From Cladopsammia gracilis (lineage: Eukaryota > Cnidaria > Anthozoa > Scleractinia > Dendrophylliidae): a stretch of DNA of 64,000 bases. The notes under the pieces are model-generated. The model saw nothing but the letters and a program-made list of their open reading frames with translations, had not been told where the DNA came from and did not search any database. Positions 24,537-36,303 of this stretch are shown here, piece after piece. The stretch lies in contig JAJGOT010000221.1 of NCBI GenBank assembly GCA_022457155.1, forward strand, positions 1-64,000, read 5' to 3'. The translations under genes and the position numbers were made by a program. How positions within the stretch are numbered: position 1 is the stretch's first letter; every line of letters begins with the position of its first letter.

Positions 24537-25274
24537 AGAGAGAACCGGTTTGTCACTCGGAGAAGACTATCAGATTTCAAACAAATATGGCCTCTTCTGT
24601 ACTCTACACTTCAATTTTACAGACGTTCATTTTCCATTACCAAAATGTAAACACGCCTTTTAATACAAGAAAAAGTCCTTAAGACGATTTGTATGCCTTT
24701 GAAGTGGCGGTTAGACAGCTGAAAGCGATGTAATCTCGCTGTGAGGTCAGCATCCACTTATTACAAAGTAGAACATGTCTTCCTTCAGAATTCATACTCG
24801 AAGCGCGAAGCGGCAGACTTTACTAAGAATTTTCAAGCATTCCTGGAAAACTACGGTAAAGAAAATAACCGTGATTTTTGAATGTCCATTTACTTTGTAA
24901 GAAACATTTCTTAGACTGGTTATTTGTATTATCAGTGGTTTTTGAGAAATATTTAGAAAACTCGGCCACACGAGAAATTCTTCGACATGTGCTAAACAAA
25001 TTTGCTTGCGTTTCCGACAGTTTCCTCGATGCGATAATGTAACGCGTTTTGCTCCTGAGACTAAACTAATAGATATTTGAATAAAACTTTCAACTGAGAG
25101 AATTCGTTGTCCTTTTTTCTGTCATAGGCAAATTGCGATCAAACCTGTTCGAATGTTTTCTTCGTAACGCCAATAATCATGGTAAAGGCACGCTAGTAAA
25201 TATAATTAAGTTAAATAGCGCTTTCTGAAATAAAGTTTGCTTTCAAGATTTTTTTGATTCGCGAAAACATTATG
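24537..25274. other. Non-coding, up to the start of copy B
   Basis: No gene recognised. Confidence 0.5.
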
Positions 25275-25936
25275 CGAATCATCTTTAGGGATAAGAATGG
25301 TATCCTATATACACAGGAAAAGTCGTAAATTTTAGAAAACACTAGATATAATAAAGCATGCTGCTGAATTTAAATTCTATTTTGTGATGTTAATAATATC
25401 ATTCGCAGACGCTAGCGCTCCGTGCTGCAATTAGGATAAATAAATCGCAAAGCCTTCCGGAAGCAGAACGTCACTGAATTCTGACAAGTGTTTAACTCTT
25501 CTATTGAAGGGAAAGACATTTTCATTCAAGGAAATATGAGCTTCATTAAAAAGTTTTGACCTTTAGAACAAATATTTTGGATTCATGATCATGAAAAAAC
25601 AGCGCGCGATCGAATTAAATTTCACACTAAATTAGCATGAAACGAAATGTATTTGCGACAACACTTTGAAGAAACTGTGAAGCCGGAAAAAAACTAATAC
25701 ATGGCAAAAATCAAAGCAGCTATTTAAGGAACTAAAGGGGAGGGGGTTCATGATCCGTCACGCAATATTTATTTTCAAACAATCTTGCCTCCGTCGGTAG
25801 TAGGGGGGGAGGGGGGATTCTTTCTGGAATAACCCAATGTAATAGAAATAATTCACTGTTTGGGAAGTATTAGACTAGTCTGGGTTTGATCGGGAATCAA
25901 TTCATTAAATATTCATTGCGAGTACAGAAAAATAGC

Positions 25937-26087
25937 CCAATTTCGATATATTAAAATTCAATTTGAAACAATAAACATCACTACGAGGCTTAGAGGAATG
26001 ATAGCAGGGATTTATATGGTTTATTCCCCTAAACCTCGTAGTGACATTTTTTTTGTTTCAAGTCGAATTTTAATATATCGAAATTGG
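25937..26087. mobile_element. Palindromic MITE, copy B
   Basis: Partner of 684-832, with the same hairpin arms. It is shared by both copies and is thus older than the duplication. Confidence 0.7.
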
Positions 26088-26815
26088 TCTATTGGTTAGT
26101 TCAATCAACATGTCTTGAGTGATGGTGCGATGTGTCTCATGCAAAATTCGTTGAGGGGGAGGGGTGCATGACCCGTTTAAAATAAACCATAAAACGTTTT
26201 TACGCAAGCGCACGAGTAAAAAAAGGAAAAAAACAGAAGGGTGTATGCCCCGAACCCGAGTCGCTTGCTTCATAACTAATACCCACATCCACTACACCAA
26301 TGAGGGATAGCTGACAGGAATTGTAATTTTTTCACATATTTATAGTGTTCACCATAACCATAAATGAGAGCTAACCGTTTTCAAATCAGTGCTTAACCCT
26401 AAACACTGCAGATTAGTGCTAAACTGGTGTTCTTTTCTCCCATTTCTGTGTGTATGTCAGTAATATAAAGAATACTACTGTTAGGTAAATAGGGCGTATT
26501 TTACTCACTTGCATGTGGTAATTTGATGTTAATTAGACCGACCCGCTTATATGCAGTTAATTATATGCGAATCGGGTGCATGGAGCCACCTTAATCGGAT
26601 TTTGCTTAGGTCAATAAACATGATAGGTGAATCGAGAGCAAACAATAACGAAAAACAGCAATAAGCACATACAATTGCAGAGAAGAATGTTCTTTCTACC
26701 TTGCTTGAGAGTTAAGGCTTTCCGATTTAGCGGATTAAATCCTCGGAAGTGGAAGTACAGTTTCTCGTGCAATGTTAACGTTGTGAAGTGAGCTTGGTAC
26801 TTTGAAATACTATTA

Positions 26816-26995
26816 GACCTTTTTCATAATGGCGGCCAAGTTATTTATTCTTTTTATATGTATGTTAATTAGCCCTATTGGCCTCATTTTAGAGTAAAAA
26901 TTATTTTGAATTTTGCACACTCTAACGAGGCCACTAGGGCTAATTAACATAGATATAAAAGAATAAATAACTCGCCCGCCATTATGAGAAAGGTC
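26816..26995. mobile_element. 180-bp MITE with TATTA target duplication
   Basis: The inverted ends GACCTTTTTCATAATGGCGG and its near-complement enclose two more inverted segments. TATTA stands on both sides (26811-26815, 26996-27000). The copy A site near 1560 reads straight through, so the insertion is specific to B. Confidence 0.88.
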
Positions 26996-27128
26996 TATTA
27001 CGTCCGGAAACCGTTGGTTGTATGTTTTGGTGATATGGCTACTCACTTTAAAACAAAGCCTGTGTTTCCGAAAATACAGAAGAGAAAACATAATTCGCAA
27101 CGAATAATCGAATGTTGCTGAACATAAT

Positions 27129-27179
27129 ATGTACTTATTGACTAAGTGGGAGGGCCGGATGGGAAAATATTTGGCTCGA

Positions 27180-27226
<47 letters not shown>

Positions 27227-27462
27227 GAGAGCCAAATATTTTCCCATCCGGCCCGACCTAACTTAGTCAATAAGAATTTTATCATATGACCAAATTGGAG
27301 ACAAAATTACTTGAAATTTTAACGCGCGAGGCCGTCCGCTTTTGTAGTAGGGCCGTACGCCTTTTTCCGGCCCGCGCGCGCAAATGCGTACGGCCCTCAT
27401 ACGGGACTTTCATCAATGGTTTTGCAAAGAAAAGGTTCGCAGGGCCGTACGGGTCATATGAT
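27129..27462. mobile_element. Composite inverted-repeat insertion
   Basis: Copy A has no counterpart (near 1686). The first half is a long palindrome with arms such as CTTATTGACTAAGT and ACTTAGTCAATAAG, containing AAATATTTGGCTC and its complement. The second half is bounded by ATCATATGACC and GGTCATATGAT and is rich in GGCCGTACG. It looks like one MITE next to or inside another. Confidence 0.7.
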
Positions 27463-30400
27463 AATTCAGAATACGTAAAACACAATTCGTAACATCAAAA
27501 ACACCAGTGATCACAGTAGAAAAAGCATTGGCAAACAGCATAACTAAATCCCAAACTTAATTTTTGGCGATAAGCAACATTTGGATCTGCGATCGACGCG
27601 TTTCAATGGGCGCGATTCCGGAATAGGCTGTCATTTTAGTTCGTGCTCCAAAGCAGGCTTCAATAATATCAGCGCCATGTAAAAATATTTAATGTACTGT
27701 AAACTGAGCAGTAGTAGCCGAGACTTTTACACCTGACAAAACACTTGCTGCAATTTGTTTTTGAACGACTTCAAAAATAATTTATCTTTGGCGTGGCCGA
27801 GCTGAGTGGCAAGTTCATCCGTGGTGGAGGTTTTTCAGTTATAACTGACACGACAAAACTAATAACAGAGAGTCATAAAAGTTCCTTTAACAGCGACGCA
27901 TTGGTTGAACGAGGTTCGTTCTGAGTTATAAATCATTCGAATCTTGTAGCCACATAAATATGTTAACACATTTTAAAAACGTTAACTGGTTAAAAAGTTT
28001 AGAATATATGAACTTTAGATTGCCAGTCTGCAATCTTTGAGAAATAATGAATAAAAAGCGCGAACATGAAAATATATACGGTAAAAAATGTGAAGTAGAA
28101 ACAATAAAAATACTTTTGGGGAAATAAAATGCTAATACACAGTTTTTAAAAGAATTGAATATTGCCTAGGTACTTGTTTCGAGTTATTGTCTGCTTCGCT
28201 TGTAATTGCGGTAGGCCAAGTTTCGTTACGCGAAAGTTTTCCTTGTTACTTACCCTTTTTCCATTTATATTTCCATGTTCGCGCTTTTTATTTATTATTC
28301 GTCAAAGATTGCAAACTAAAACCTCGAAACCTCATATGTTTAGAACCTTTTAATCAGAGAACGTTTTTTAAAGTTGTAAATATGTCTTATCCTGATTACT
28401 CGTCCATTTTTAAAACATAAATATGCGTTGCTTTATTCGATGACATCTTGTCTGAAAGTCTGTTTTGCCAGGCTAACGGCAGGTACGTTAATCGGATAAC
28501 AAAGAAGCAAAGCACTTAAATCGCTTTGTTTGTAACTTTTGTTTTCCTTCGGCGTTCAGTTCCGAGGTGAAATCGTTTAAATATCGCGCCGCGGAAATAA
28601 TTGTTTATGCAAATATGTGTTTATTTTTATTTATGAATACACATGGTGTGTTAAAGAAAAACGTAATCACACCTCCATAAAAAAGTCACACCTTTGCGCT
28701 TAAGTGTGCTTCCATGTGTACACACTGTAGAAAACGGAAATGAAAATCTGAGACTGAAGCAGTTTTAAGAGACTATTTCAGAAAGGGGTCTTTGTGAGCT
28801 CAAAGTTGCGCTCGCTCGGGTTGTCAAGCTGAAGATTTAACGATCATCCACGAACGTTTCAGCGTGGTTTCGGCAGCGTCACTTAATACAAAAGGCCTAT
28901 TATTTAATTCTTAATGTGCGAATGCGAACCGGTACAAAAGACCATTTCTTGACACGGATGTAAAAATAATCACCTGAAAAATGTTATACCGAAGATGACT
29001 GGTGTGGTGGATAAAACGACTTTGACGAAAATTTTTATAAAAATATCACGGCGACGACTCAAAATCGTTTTCATGTAAAAAAAAAAAAAATGTCGATAAT
29101 TTCATTGTCTGAACATTGAACCCCGCCTCCCCCCTGAGACTTATATCAAATCCCTCTCCGGGCTTTTTAGATTGACGGTATGGGTTTTTGCACTCGTGTG
29201 CTGGGCTGATATGCTTTGAATTATTAATGAGTTTTGAAATAAAATGAAAACGGTTACTTGTGTTCTTCATTTCATTTGAAGACGAGAATAGAAGCAGAAT
29301 TGAAGGTAAGTTCTCTGTGTGAAAGAGCCATATACTAAAAAAAAAGTTTTCAAATAATCTAAGTCCATTCCAAAGTCTAGAGCTTTGCTGAATAGCAAAA
29401 AAATACTAGGACTTATCTGTGAAGAATATTCATGTATTCGCCATTGGAAGTTAGACAATTCCGTACAGGCCCTGAGAACAGTGAGCCAGTTTATAGATTT
29501 GTATTTAGCAAGTCTACCAAATTATCTTAAAGAAACCACCCACATCGGCTAAAAATTGTTTTGACTTCGCAAATAGCGAAAGAACAACTTCAGACTTTAC
29601 AGGCTTCGTTGGCACCGAAGTTGCCAACTTCGTTTCAAAGTTCGCAATTTGGTTGGCTAACTGACAAATATATGTAATTGACAACTTCGCAACATAGTAT
29701 CAAATTTCCCAACGAACGTGTCAAGTGGCGCGGCCAATGTAAGCTGAAATCCACCGCGATAAGCGTCAAAAGTGTGCTTCGTTTGATTTACATCAATGAC
29801 GACCTTTGCCACCTTTGACACCATGTCAAAGATCTGGCAAAAACGGCCTTTGCCACCATTGACATACGTCAAAGGCGTGTGCGAAAGGCGATTTTCCGTG
29901 CAGTGGCAAAGCACCTTGAACATAATGGTCTGTTAATTCTCTTATCTGAAAGATTGGGCAAAACACGAATCTTCGTGCTTCTCAAAACGAAAACTTCCAG
30001 TTTAGTTAATGCGCGGAAATGCGCTATATTGTTCGAAATATAGGAAAAGGCTTGTTTTCGCCGTAAACAGGCCAAGATATTGCTTCTTTTAAGGAAAATA
30101 ACAATATATTTGTAAGGTGCTTGAAACAGGTTTGTCAACACTTCACTCCAGGGCACCGCAGCTTTTTGAATGACTTCAAACGCTAAAAACCAAAAGAGAT
30201 ACGAAACTCTCTATAAAGAAATGATTCTTTACTCAAAATTCATGATATATTAAGGTATACACTTGAACAACAGTTCCATGACAAAGTTTTATTTAGCGGC
30301 GTCACCTTGTTAATAGGGTCGTAAAAAGACTTAACCACAGATTATAAAAGCCGAGTGTTTTGGGTCGCAATTTTCAAAAAAAAAGAACTTCTGTTTAAAA

Positions 30401-30621
30401 TTTCGATGAAGGTTGCCTTCATCAAATTTCCTTTTAAAAAGGAAGAGAAAGGTAACAAAAATAATAGAAAATAAACGTCTTTACCTGGATTCGAACGCGG
30501 ACAAGCGATACCCAGTGGCGCCTTTGGATGTTGAGAAACCTGATTAAATATTTAAATAGTTTAAATATTTCTTATGTTGAAAGATCGATATGAAATCTTT
30601 CAAAAATACGCTTTGCGTGCA

Positions 30622-30771
30622 CCAAATTCAATAAAGGTTTGCTTTTGCAATTGGTCATTGGTTATTGGGCATCGGCGTTTGGGCATCTGGAACACAATGC
30701 AATGCCTTGCTTGAGTGACCGCCAAACAATAGCTGTCCGGCCAATGCCCAAAGCAACCTTTATTGAATTGG
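30622..30771. mobile_element. MITE with about 23-bp inverted ends, copy B
   Basis: Partner of 4852-5000, upstream of the second secreted-protein gene. Confidence 0.7.
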
Positions 30772-31077
30772 GTATATTCACGAGATAAAAAAAAATGGAA
30801 CACATTGTCTTTTTACATACTGATTTCCGTAGTTCAATCAAAACAAGTCGCCAAACTTCACTTTCAGATGAAAAAAAAAAAAAAAAAAAACATTTTCTTT
30901 CTTTTACCCCAAGTTCTGTGTATTGTGCAAAATTTGTTGTTAACCAGCTCGTTTTAACATCTCCACCAAGAGATTGCATGTGGTCCTTTTTACAAAATAT
31001 AATTTTTTTCTGCATATGTCAATCCACGTCTCTGTTTTTTTGCACAATTTATTTTAGGAGTCCTTGGTTTGCCAAAA

Positions 31078-33660
31078 ATGTTTTCAACGACAGTCTCCGT
31101 TGTTGTTGCTGTTTGTTTCATATCATTTGTGAGCGGGCTTGCCTTAGATCGCGAAGTTGCTAATAATGCAGCATTTAAGTGTGCTGGATCTGATTGGCGC
31201 GCAATCGTTTCTGCTCCCAAAAACGAGGATGAAGTTATGGAAAATACCTGCAAATCTTTAAAGGTAAGGCTTAATCTCAAAAAACTTTTGTGGGGTACGC
31301 TCTTTGTAGACAAGATGAAACAATTAAGACTACTGAATGTTTTTATAAGGGGGACGGAGGGGGATGTATTTTTGTGCAGCTGAAAATGAGACATCTTCGA
31401 CATTTATATTAATATTTTGTTCAACTCTTCAAAGAGAAGTTAACTGCGCGGGCAGTCAATCAATGTTTGCAGGCTATGCAATTAAAAAAGTCATACCTTC
31501 CAGAAAAGTCATTTTCAAAAGGTACTTGCCAGTTTCAAAATTGTTTTCTTGCAGCAATGCAATTTAACACTATAATAGACTATAAGAGGCGGCAGTCGTT
31601 TTAAAAGTTTATAATATGTTTTTATAAGTTTATTAATATGCAAAAACAATGACGTCGTCAGATCGGTGTTATGGTGACACTTTTATCAATCAAATCGACT
31701 TTTCTGGAAGGTTCATTTCATCATAAGAATATGTGGGGGACAGCTTGTCTGACCGAGCTCATGCAGTAAACTATCACTTGTTTAATTTATGTTGTGTCGC
31801 CAAAAGAAAATTATCCATCTTAATTGAATATTTACGAGCGTGGAGAACATAAACTTGTTATAAATAAATACTTTTTGTTTCCAGGCAGCTTTTAAGGTGT
31901 CAATTGTATACATTTTCTTTTTTTGTCGACTGTTTACTACAAGTTTAAGAATCCTAGACAAGCCACCAATTTACAATTTTTTGAAAGACGTTGAACTCAG
32001 GTCCATGATGAAACTACTCTAGTTCAGTTCAGGAGGTAAGCCAGAGATCTGGTACCATCAACCTGACTTTCTGTCTTACTAAACTTTTCTTTTCTCGTCT
32101 ACAGGAATTCGTTCAATGCATTAAAGACACAGACCCTGCTGACTACAAATCACCGGTGTCCGATATGCTCCACTTCATACTCGCTTATGATTGGCAGCTC
32201 ATGGTAATTATGAAGAGAGCAGGACTTTGCAAAGACATGCAGACCGATGAACTGAAGAAAATCACAATGGCTACAGGTATATTTTCAGGTTTAGCCTTGT
32301 CTTATGGAAAATTCACGATCCCGTTTCTTTCATTGCGATGAGTGAAATGTCACTCGATCGCTGTTATCGTTCGCTAACTCGGCTGTGAACCTTTGTTGGT
32401 AATTACCCAGTGTACTACTTTATCCAGCTGTCTCGTTTCACAAAATGGATATTTATTTCACCGCAAAAAACGCCGCTAATAACAAAACAAGAACAATTAA
32501 AACTATTCTCACTTCGTTTCATATTTTTTAACAATTGCTTGTTAAGAAAATCTAAAATTAGTATCCGAGATGCAATTTTGATGTCCATTGTTCTGATTTA
32601 TTCCAGGCATAATGGAAAAAGAGAACTTGCAGAATGTTGGTAAGTAATTACTGTTTTAAGAGCATATTCTTATGGAACCTTCGAAAGATATGCCAGAACT
32701 GAACAATGAAAAGCAATTGATCTATTTTTATTCTATATTGTAAAGAATATAATAAGAATTCTATATTATATCGAAATATATCTATATATCTATATTAAAA
32801 TAGAAACAAATAAACAACAATAAGTAGTTGATACAATTCTGATATTCCAATCCTATTTTCTTATAAATTAATCACAGATACCTTTAGATCGTGTAAATAT
32901 TAAGGAAACCAAGGTAAAAATGAAATTTATAAATTTACTATAGTAGAAACTTAAATGCACATATCTTCCATCCTCGAAGTATTGGAATTTACCGAAATTG
33001 GTCAGAAAAGAAAATCTAATCATCTTAGCTAATTCCCTTTACCAAAAACTTTAGGGATACTAAGTACCAGCTGTTGAGATTTCTGGAATCGTTTGGGTAA
33101 CCAATACGGGCCATGAATGGTTAAAACGTTGTTTTAGGAAACCACACTACCGAACGCTGAGTACCCAAACGATCCCAGAAACCCAAGTGCCGACTTTTTG
33201 AATAACAACACACCGAAAGTAACAAGCATGGTTGACATGTTGGTAAAAATCATCTAATTAACGGCAATCAAATGAACGAAGACAGCAAAACCAATTTTCA
33301 GATATGTATACCGTGCTGTAGAATCTAAGCCAGTTCCAGTTTTCTGTAGGGAATAAAAAAGTAGTATAAAAATAATATTGAATTATTTTTCTGCCAACAG
33401 AGAAGGACACCTACAAAAAGTGTGTTGGAGATGCCGTGCGCAAATGCATAACACGAGATGTGTCCCTCGTTAAGATAGGGATGGACAACAACCTTCTGTC
33501 TTCGTTTTTCGATTATATTGGCTGTATTGAAGAAGCGGGTTACAACTGTCACGCAACTATGCTGGATCATTTTATTGCCATTCTGAAAGCGTTCCAGAAA
33601 CACCTGGAGGAAAACAATGGGAAATTGGCAAAGATGGCTGAAAACATGGAGAACAATTAG
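31078..33660 (+). CDS. Small secreted eight-cysteine protein, four exons (copy B)
   Basis: Exons are 31078-31263, 32105-32276, 32607-32639 and 33401-33660, with the same lengths (186, 172, 33 and 260 bases), phases and GT-AG borders as the copy A gene, giving 216 residues. Signal peptide and all eight cysteines are kept. Differences visible by eye are few, for example T for K at residue 4, Y for F in the second exon, KD for EG at the start of exon 4 and N for K beside the last cysteine. Intron sequences carry more indels than exons do, which suggests both genes are under constraint. Function is unknown; a role outside the cell is inferred from the signal peptide. Confidence 0.82.
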
Positions 33661-34057
33661 TGAAGCACTATAATAATCGTGTGTCTTTACATAAATCTGA
33701 TATTAGTTAAAATAGTGGTTAAAGCAACATAAGTGACGGTGATCGCGCTCATTAAACTTGTTAAGTAAACTCGAAGAAAAGTTAAATTAAAAATAAAGTG
33801 ACTCTCGAATTACACTTGTATTAAAGATCATTTCATGATTCACACATTTTCTTTTGTTGTTCAAGAATCTTTATTTAACTTACAACCAAGGTGATTAGTT
33901 AACTAATTGAAAGTCCGGGGAGGGCTTGATAAAGTAGCAGGAAAGAGCGGGGCTAATGAATTATCAATGTAATGAGGGATTTATACAGATCCCTCGTTTC
34001 AGGGATTTATCTGTATAAATCCCTGATAGTCATAATTTCAATTCATCGGTCCCGCTC

Positions 34058-34467
34058 TTATCTGCTATTTAAGTTTAAGATGTTGCGCCATGTTAGTGGA
34101 AACGCGTTATATATACTAAATAATAGGAAGACATCAACGGGAGAGATACTCAGACTTCGCGATTCCCCTCCCAACACAAGCTCTCCTGTAGTGTCGAAAA
34201 GGTCGCCAACTTTATAGAAACCACATTCAGTTAGTCTTTTGCTGAAAACAGATTTGTTTTCGATACAAACATTCTTGTTATTCCACAAAACTTCATTTAT
34301 AATTTCTTCAATTGTGGACGGGTTATTCTCATTTAGAGAGGACCATGACATAAGACACTCCTTATAGAAATAGGGGACAGTAATCGAGAGCTTCTTGTAG
34401 TCAAATTGCAGTGAAAGAGAAATTCGGCTGCAACGTTTTTTAGATACGAATCCCAAAAAATTTCCAG
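34058..34467 (-). pseudogene. LINE-type ORF2 C-terminal fragment, copy B
   Basis: Homologous to 8307-8700. The open frame appears longer here (to 34501) only because it runs on into the Polinton terminal repeat that begins at 34474; the extra N-terminal residues are not part of the LINE protein. Confidence 0.55.
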
Positions 34468-34473
34468 CCTGCC
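34468..34473 (+). repeat. Polinton target-site duplication, left
   Basis: CCTGCC, matching 52240-52245 exactly. Six bases is the usual Polinton duplication length. Confidence 0.95.
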
Positions 34474-34814
34474 AGTAGTTATGTAAGGCACTATACGGCA
34501 CTTTACATCATCCATAAAAGTATAGAATTTTCCCCGTTAGATTTCCTCGTTAAATTTTTCAAGATTTTTTCAAAAAATCCTCGTTAAATTTCCAAAATTG
34601 TCGTTAATTTAGTGTATTTTGGAAATTTTCCTCGGTAAAAACCCAGTGGGTAACCATCTTACCCGTTTTTGAAAAAATTCTGGCTCACTTTCCAAAAACC
34701 ACACATCCTCATGAGGCACTTTCCAAAAAAACACACATCCTCACGAGCCCACTTTCCAAAAAAAACATCCTCATGAGGCACTTTCCAGATATAGTGTTTT
34801 AATCGATACTCATT
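34474..34814 (+). repeat. Polinton left terminal inverted repeat
   Basis: 341 bp, matching the complement of 51900-52239 with one A-run length difference. CACTTTCC recurs at 34686, 34717, 34750 and 34779, about every 31 bases, with CATCCTCATGAG between. The outer part holds AT-rich palindromic segments (TTTTTTCAAAAAATC). Protein-primed replication would start at these ends. The last codons and stop of the leftmost gene lie inside it. Confidence 0.95.
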
Positions 34815-35473
34815 GTTAACACAGCACAGTTTGAAGAAAAAACTTCATCCTCTTCGCTTTCTTCAGGTATTGTAAGTGGTGAATTTGGTGGGTTAACATA
34901 TATATCATGTACCGTAACTTGAAATGAAACTTCTTCTTTGCTGATATAAATACTATCGATAATCAGAGCCATTTTGACTTTTTCTAGCTTTCTCTTTGCG
35001 ATTCTTGTTAAAATTTTATCCCTTTGTTTTGAATGTTTTGGTAGTTTAACATTAAACATTGTTGGATATATTAACCCACAAACTCTTGTACCCATACCTT
35101 CAAAATGAAAACCATAAAAAATACCTTTTATCTTATTAGCTAATTTTTCACCATAAACACCTTTTAAATGTCGCCTACAAATGTCTCTAATAAAAACCAT
35201 ACAATCAAAAAACTCTTCTTCTTCTTCCGTTGCCATTCGACTGCATCCTTCTTTACCGTATAATTCAACAGGAATGGTGTAACCAAGTAGTTCACTACTT
35301 TCGTTTTGACTATACGTCTCTTTTACACCAAAAATTCGAAGAAATGGTGAATCGATTACTAGCGGTCCGTAACGGGTTTCAATTTTGATTATTTCAATAC
35401 CGGTTTTGCTGTTTTTTACCGGTTTATGAAAAATAATATTTGATGAATATTCTAAAACTTTTGAAGGATTCAT
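34799..35473 (-). CDS. Conserved Polinton protein, paralogue 1
   Basis: 224 residues. The core pattern is a KPVKN segment, then GPLVIDSPFLRIFGV, then LLGYTIPVELYG, then an acidic EEEEEF stretch, a central helical part, and a C-terminal strand pair (MALIIDSIYI, FQVTVHDIYVNP) ending in an acidic tail. The neighbour at 35551-36222 has the same layout, so the pair arose by tandem duplication. The GPLVI...PFLFSFGV and GY.IP pattern reminds me of a nucleocytoplasmic large DNA virus family suspected of binding single-stranded DNA, but this is from memory and unproven. The position in the left arm, away from capsid genes, suggests an early role. The final five codons lie in the terminal repeat. Confidence 0.75.
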   Translation of the reverse strand: MNPSKVLEYSSNIIFHKPVKNSKTGIEIIKIETRYGPLVIDSPFLRIFGVKETYSQNESSELLGYTIPVELYGKEGCSRMATEEEEEFFDCMVFIRDICRRHLKGVYGEKLANKIKGIFYGFHFEGMGTRVCGLIYPTMFNVKLPKHSKQRDKILTRIAKRKLEKVKMALIIDSIYISKEEVSFQVTVHDIYVNPPNSPLTIPEESEEDEVFSSNCAVLTMSID

Positions 35474-35509
35474 ATTTGTTATATTACCATATTTATTTTT
35501 TAAGACGAT

Positions 35510-35539
35510 TTTTTCATTTCTAGTAAAAGAAATGAAAAA
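35510..35539. terminator. Intergenic hairpin, 12-bp arms
   Basis: Arms TTTTTCATTTCT and AGAAATGAAAAA around the loop AGTAAA, just past the 3' end of the 35551-36222 gene. The hairpin at 36257-36288 has the same arms and the identical loop. It is a candidate transcript end signal. Confidence 0.55.
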
Positions 35540-35550
35540 TAAACAGATAT

Positions 35551-36222
35551 TTAATCTTCTTCATCATCTTCGCTTTCTTCAGGTATCGATAATAGCGATT
35601 CTCGTTGTGGCAACGGTCTGAAATATACCTCATGAACCTTTACCTGAATCGAAACAGCTTTTTCACCGATATAAATACTATCAATTAACAGAGCCATTTT
35701 GACATGACAATATGAATTAAGATAGTCGAGCGGATCAACATTTTTGTTTCCTTTCGCTTTAAAAAGCGTTAAGAATTTATTCGACTTTTCCGAATAATTG
35801 AGTTTGGAATATAATATCGGTGGATTATTTCCTATATCACTGTCCTTGTAATATAGAAGGTTATTTAATTTATCAGCAATCTCTTTACCACAAGCCTCTT
35901 CTAAACGCTTGTAACAAAGTTCTTCAAAATTTTCCAAAGAAATATAAAACTCATTTTCTTCCGGTGTCGGTTCATCGTCTTTGGACCATAAACAAACCGG
36001 AATAGAATATCCAAGTAGCTCACGAGTTCCGTCTTCTTTACTTCTTCTTTCGGTTACACCAAAACTGAAAAGAAACGGTGTTTCAATGACTAAAGGACCT
36101 TTTTTATTATCACCGTAATCGATTTGTATTTTAATCCTTTGATAATTGTAAAGGTCATTTTTTATCGGTTTGCTGAAAATAATATCTTCATTGCGAACAT
36201 CTGAGAGAATTGACAGTTGCAT
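35551..36222 (-). CDS. Conserved Polinton protein, paralogue 2
   Basis: 223 residues, with the same order of motifs as its neighbour at 34799-35473: IIFSKPIKN, GPLVIETPFLFSFGV, LLGYSIPVCLW, a helical middle, then MALLIDSIYIGEKAVSIQVK and an acidic end (EESEDDEED). The two genes also share an upstream segment of the form AATAAATATG, TAAT and ATAACAA just before the start codon. The IETPFLFSFGV form is closer to the large DNA virus family mentioned for the neighbour. No catalytic motif is visible. A nucleic-acid-binding role in replication is a guess. Confidence 0.75.
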   Translation of the reverse strand: MQLSILSDVRNEDIIFSKPIKNDLYNYQRIKIQIDYGDNKKGPLVIETPFLFSFGVTERRSKEDGTRELLGYSIPVCLWSKDDEPTPEENEFYISLENFEELCYKRLEEACGKEIADKLNNLLYYKDSDIGNNPPILYSKLNYSEKSNKFLTLFKAKGNKNVDPLDYLNSYCHVKMALLIDSIYIGEKAVSIQVKVHEVYFRPLPQRESLLSIPEESEDDEED

Positions 36223-36256
36223 GTTGTTATAATTACATATTTATTTCCTTAAGACC

Positions 36257-36288
36257 ATTTTTCATTTCTAGTAAAAGAAATGAAAAAT
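36257..36288. terminator. Intergenic hairpin, 13-bp arms
   Basis: Arms ATTTTTCATTTCT and AGAAATGAAAAAT with loop AGTAAA, between the zinc-repeat gene end (36304) and the start of the next minus-strand gene (36222). Confidence 0.55.
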
Positions 36289-36303
36289 ATTCAAGCTTCA
36301 TTC

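Noticed and set aside
34058..34501. 147-residue minus-strand frame as one gene
   Set aside because: Its first part is translated from the Polinton terminal repeat; only the remainder is homologous to the LINE fragment in copy A.
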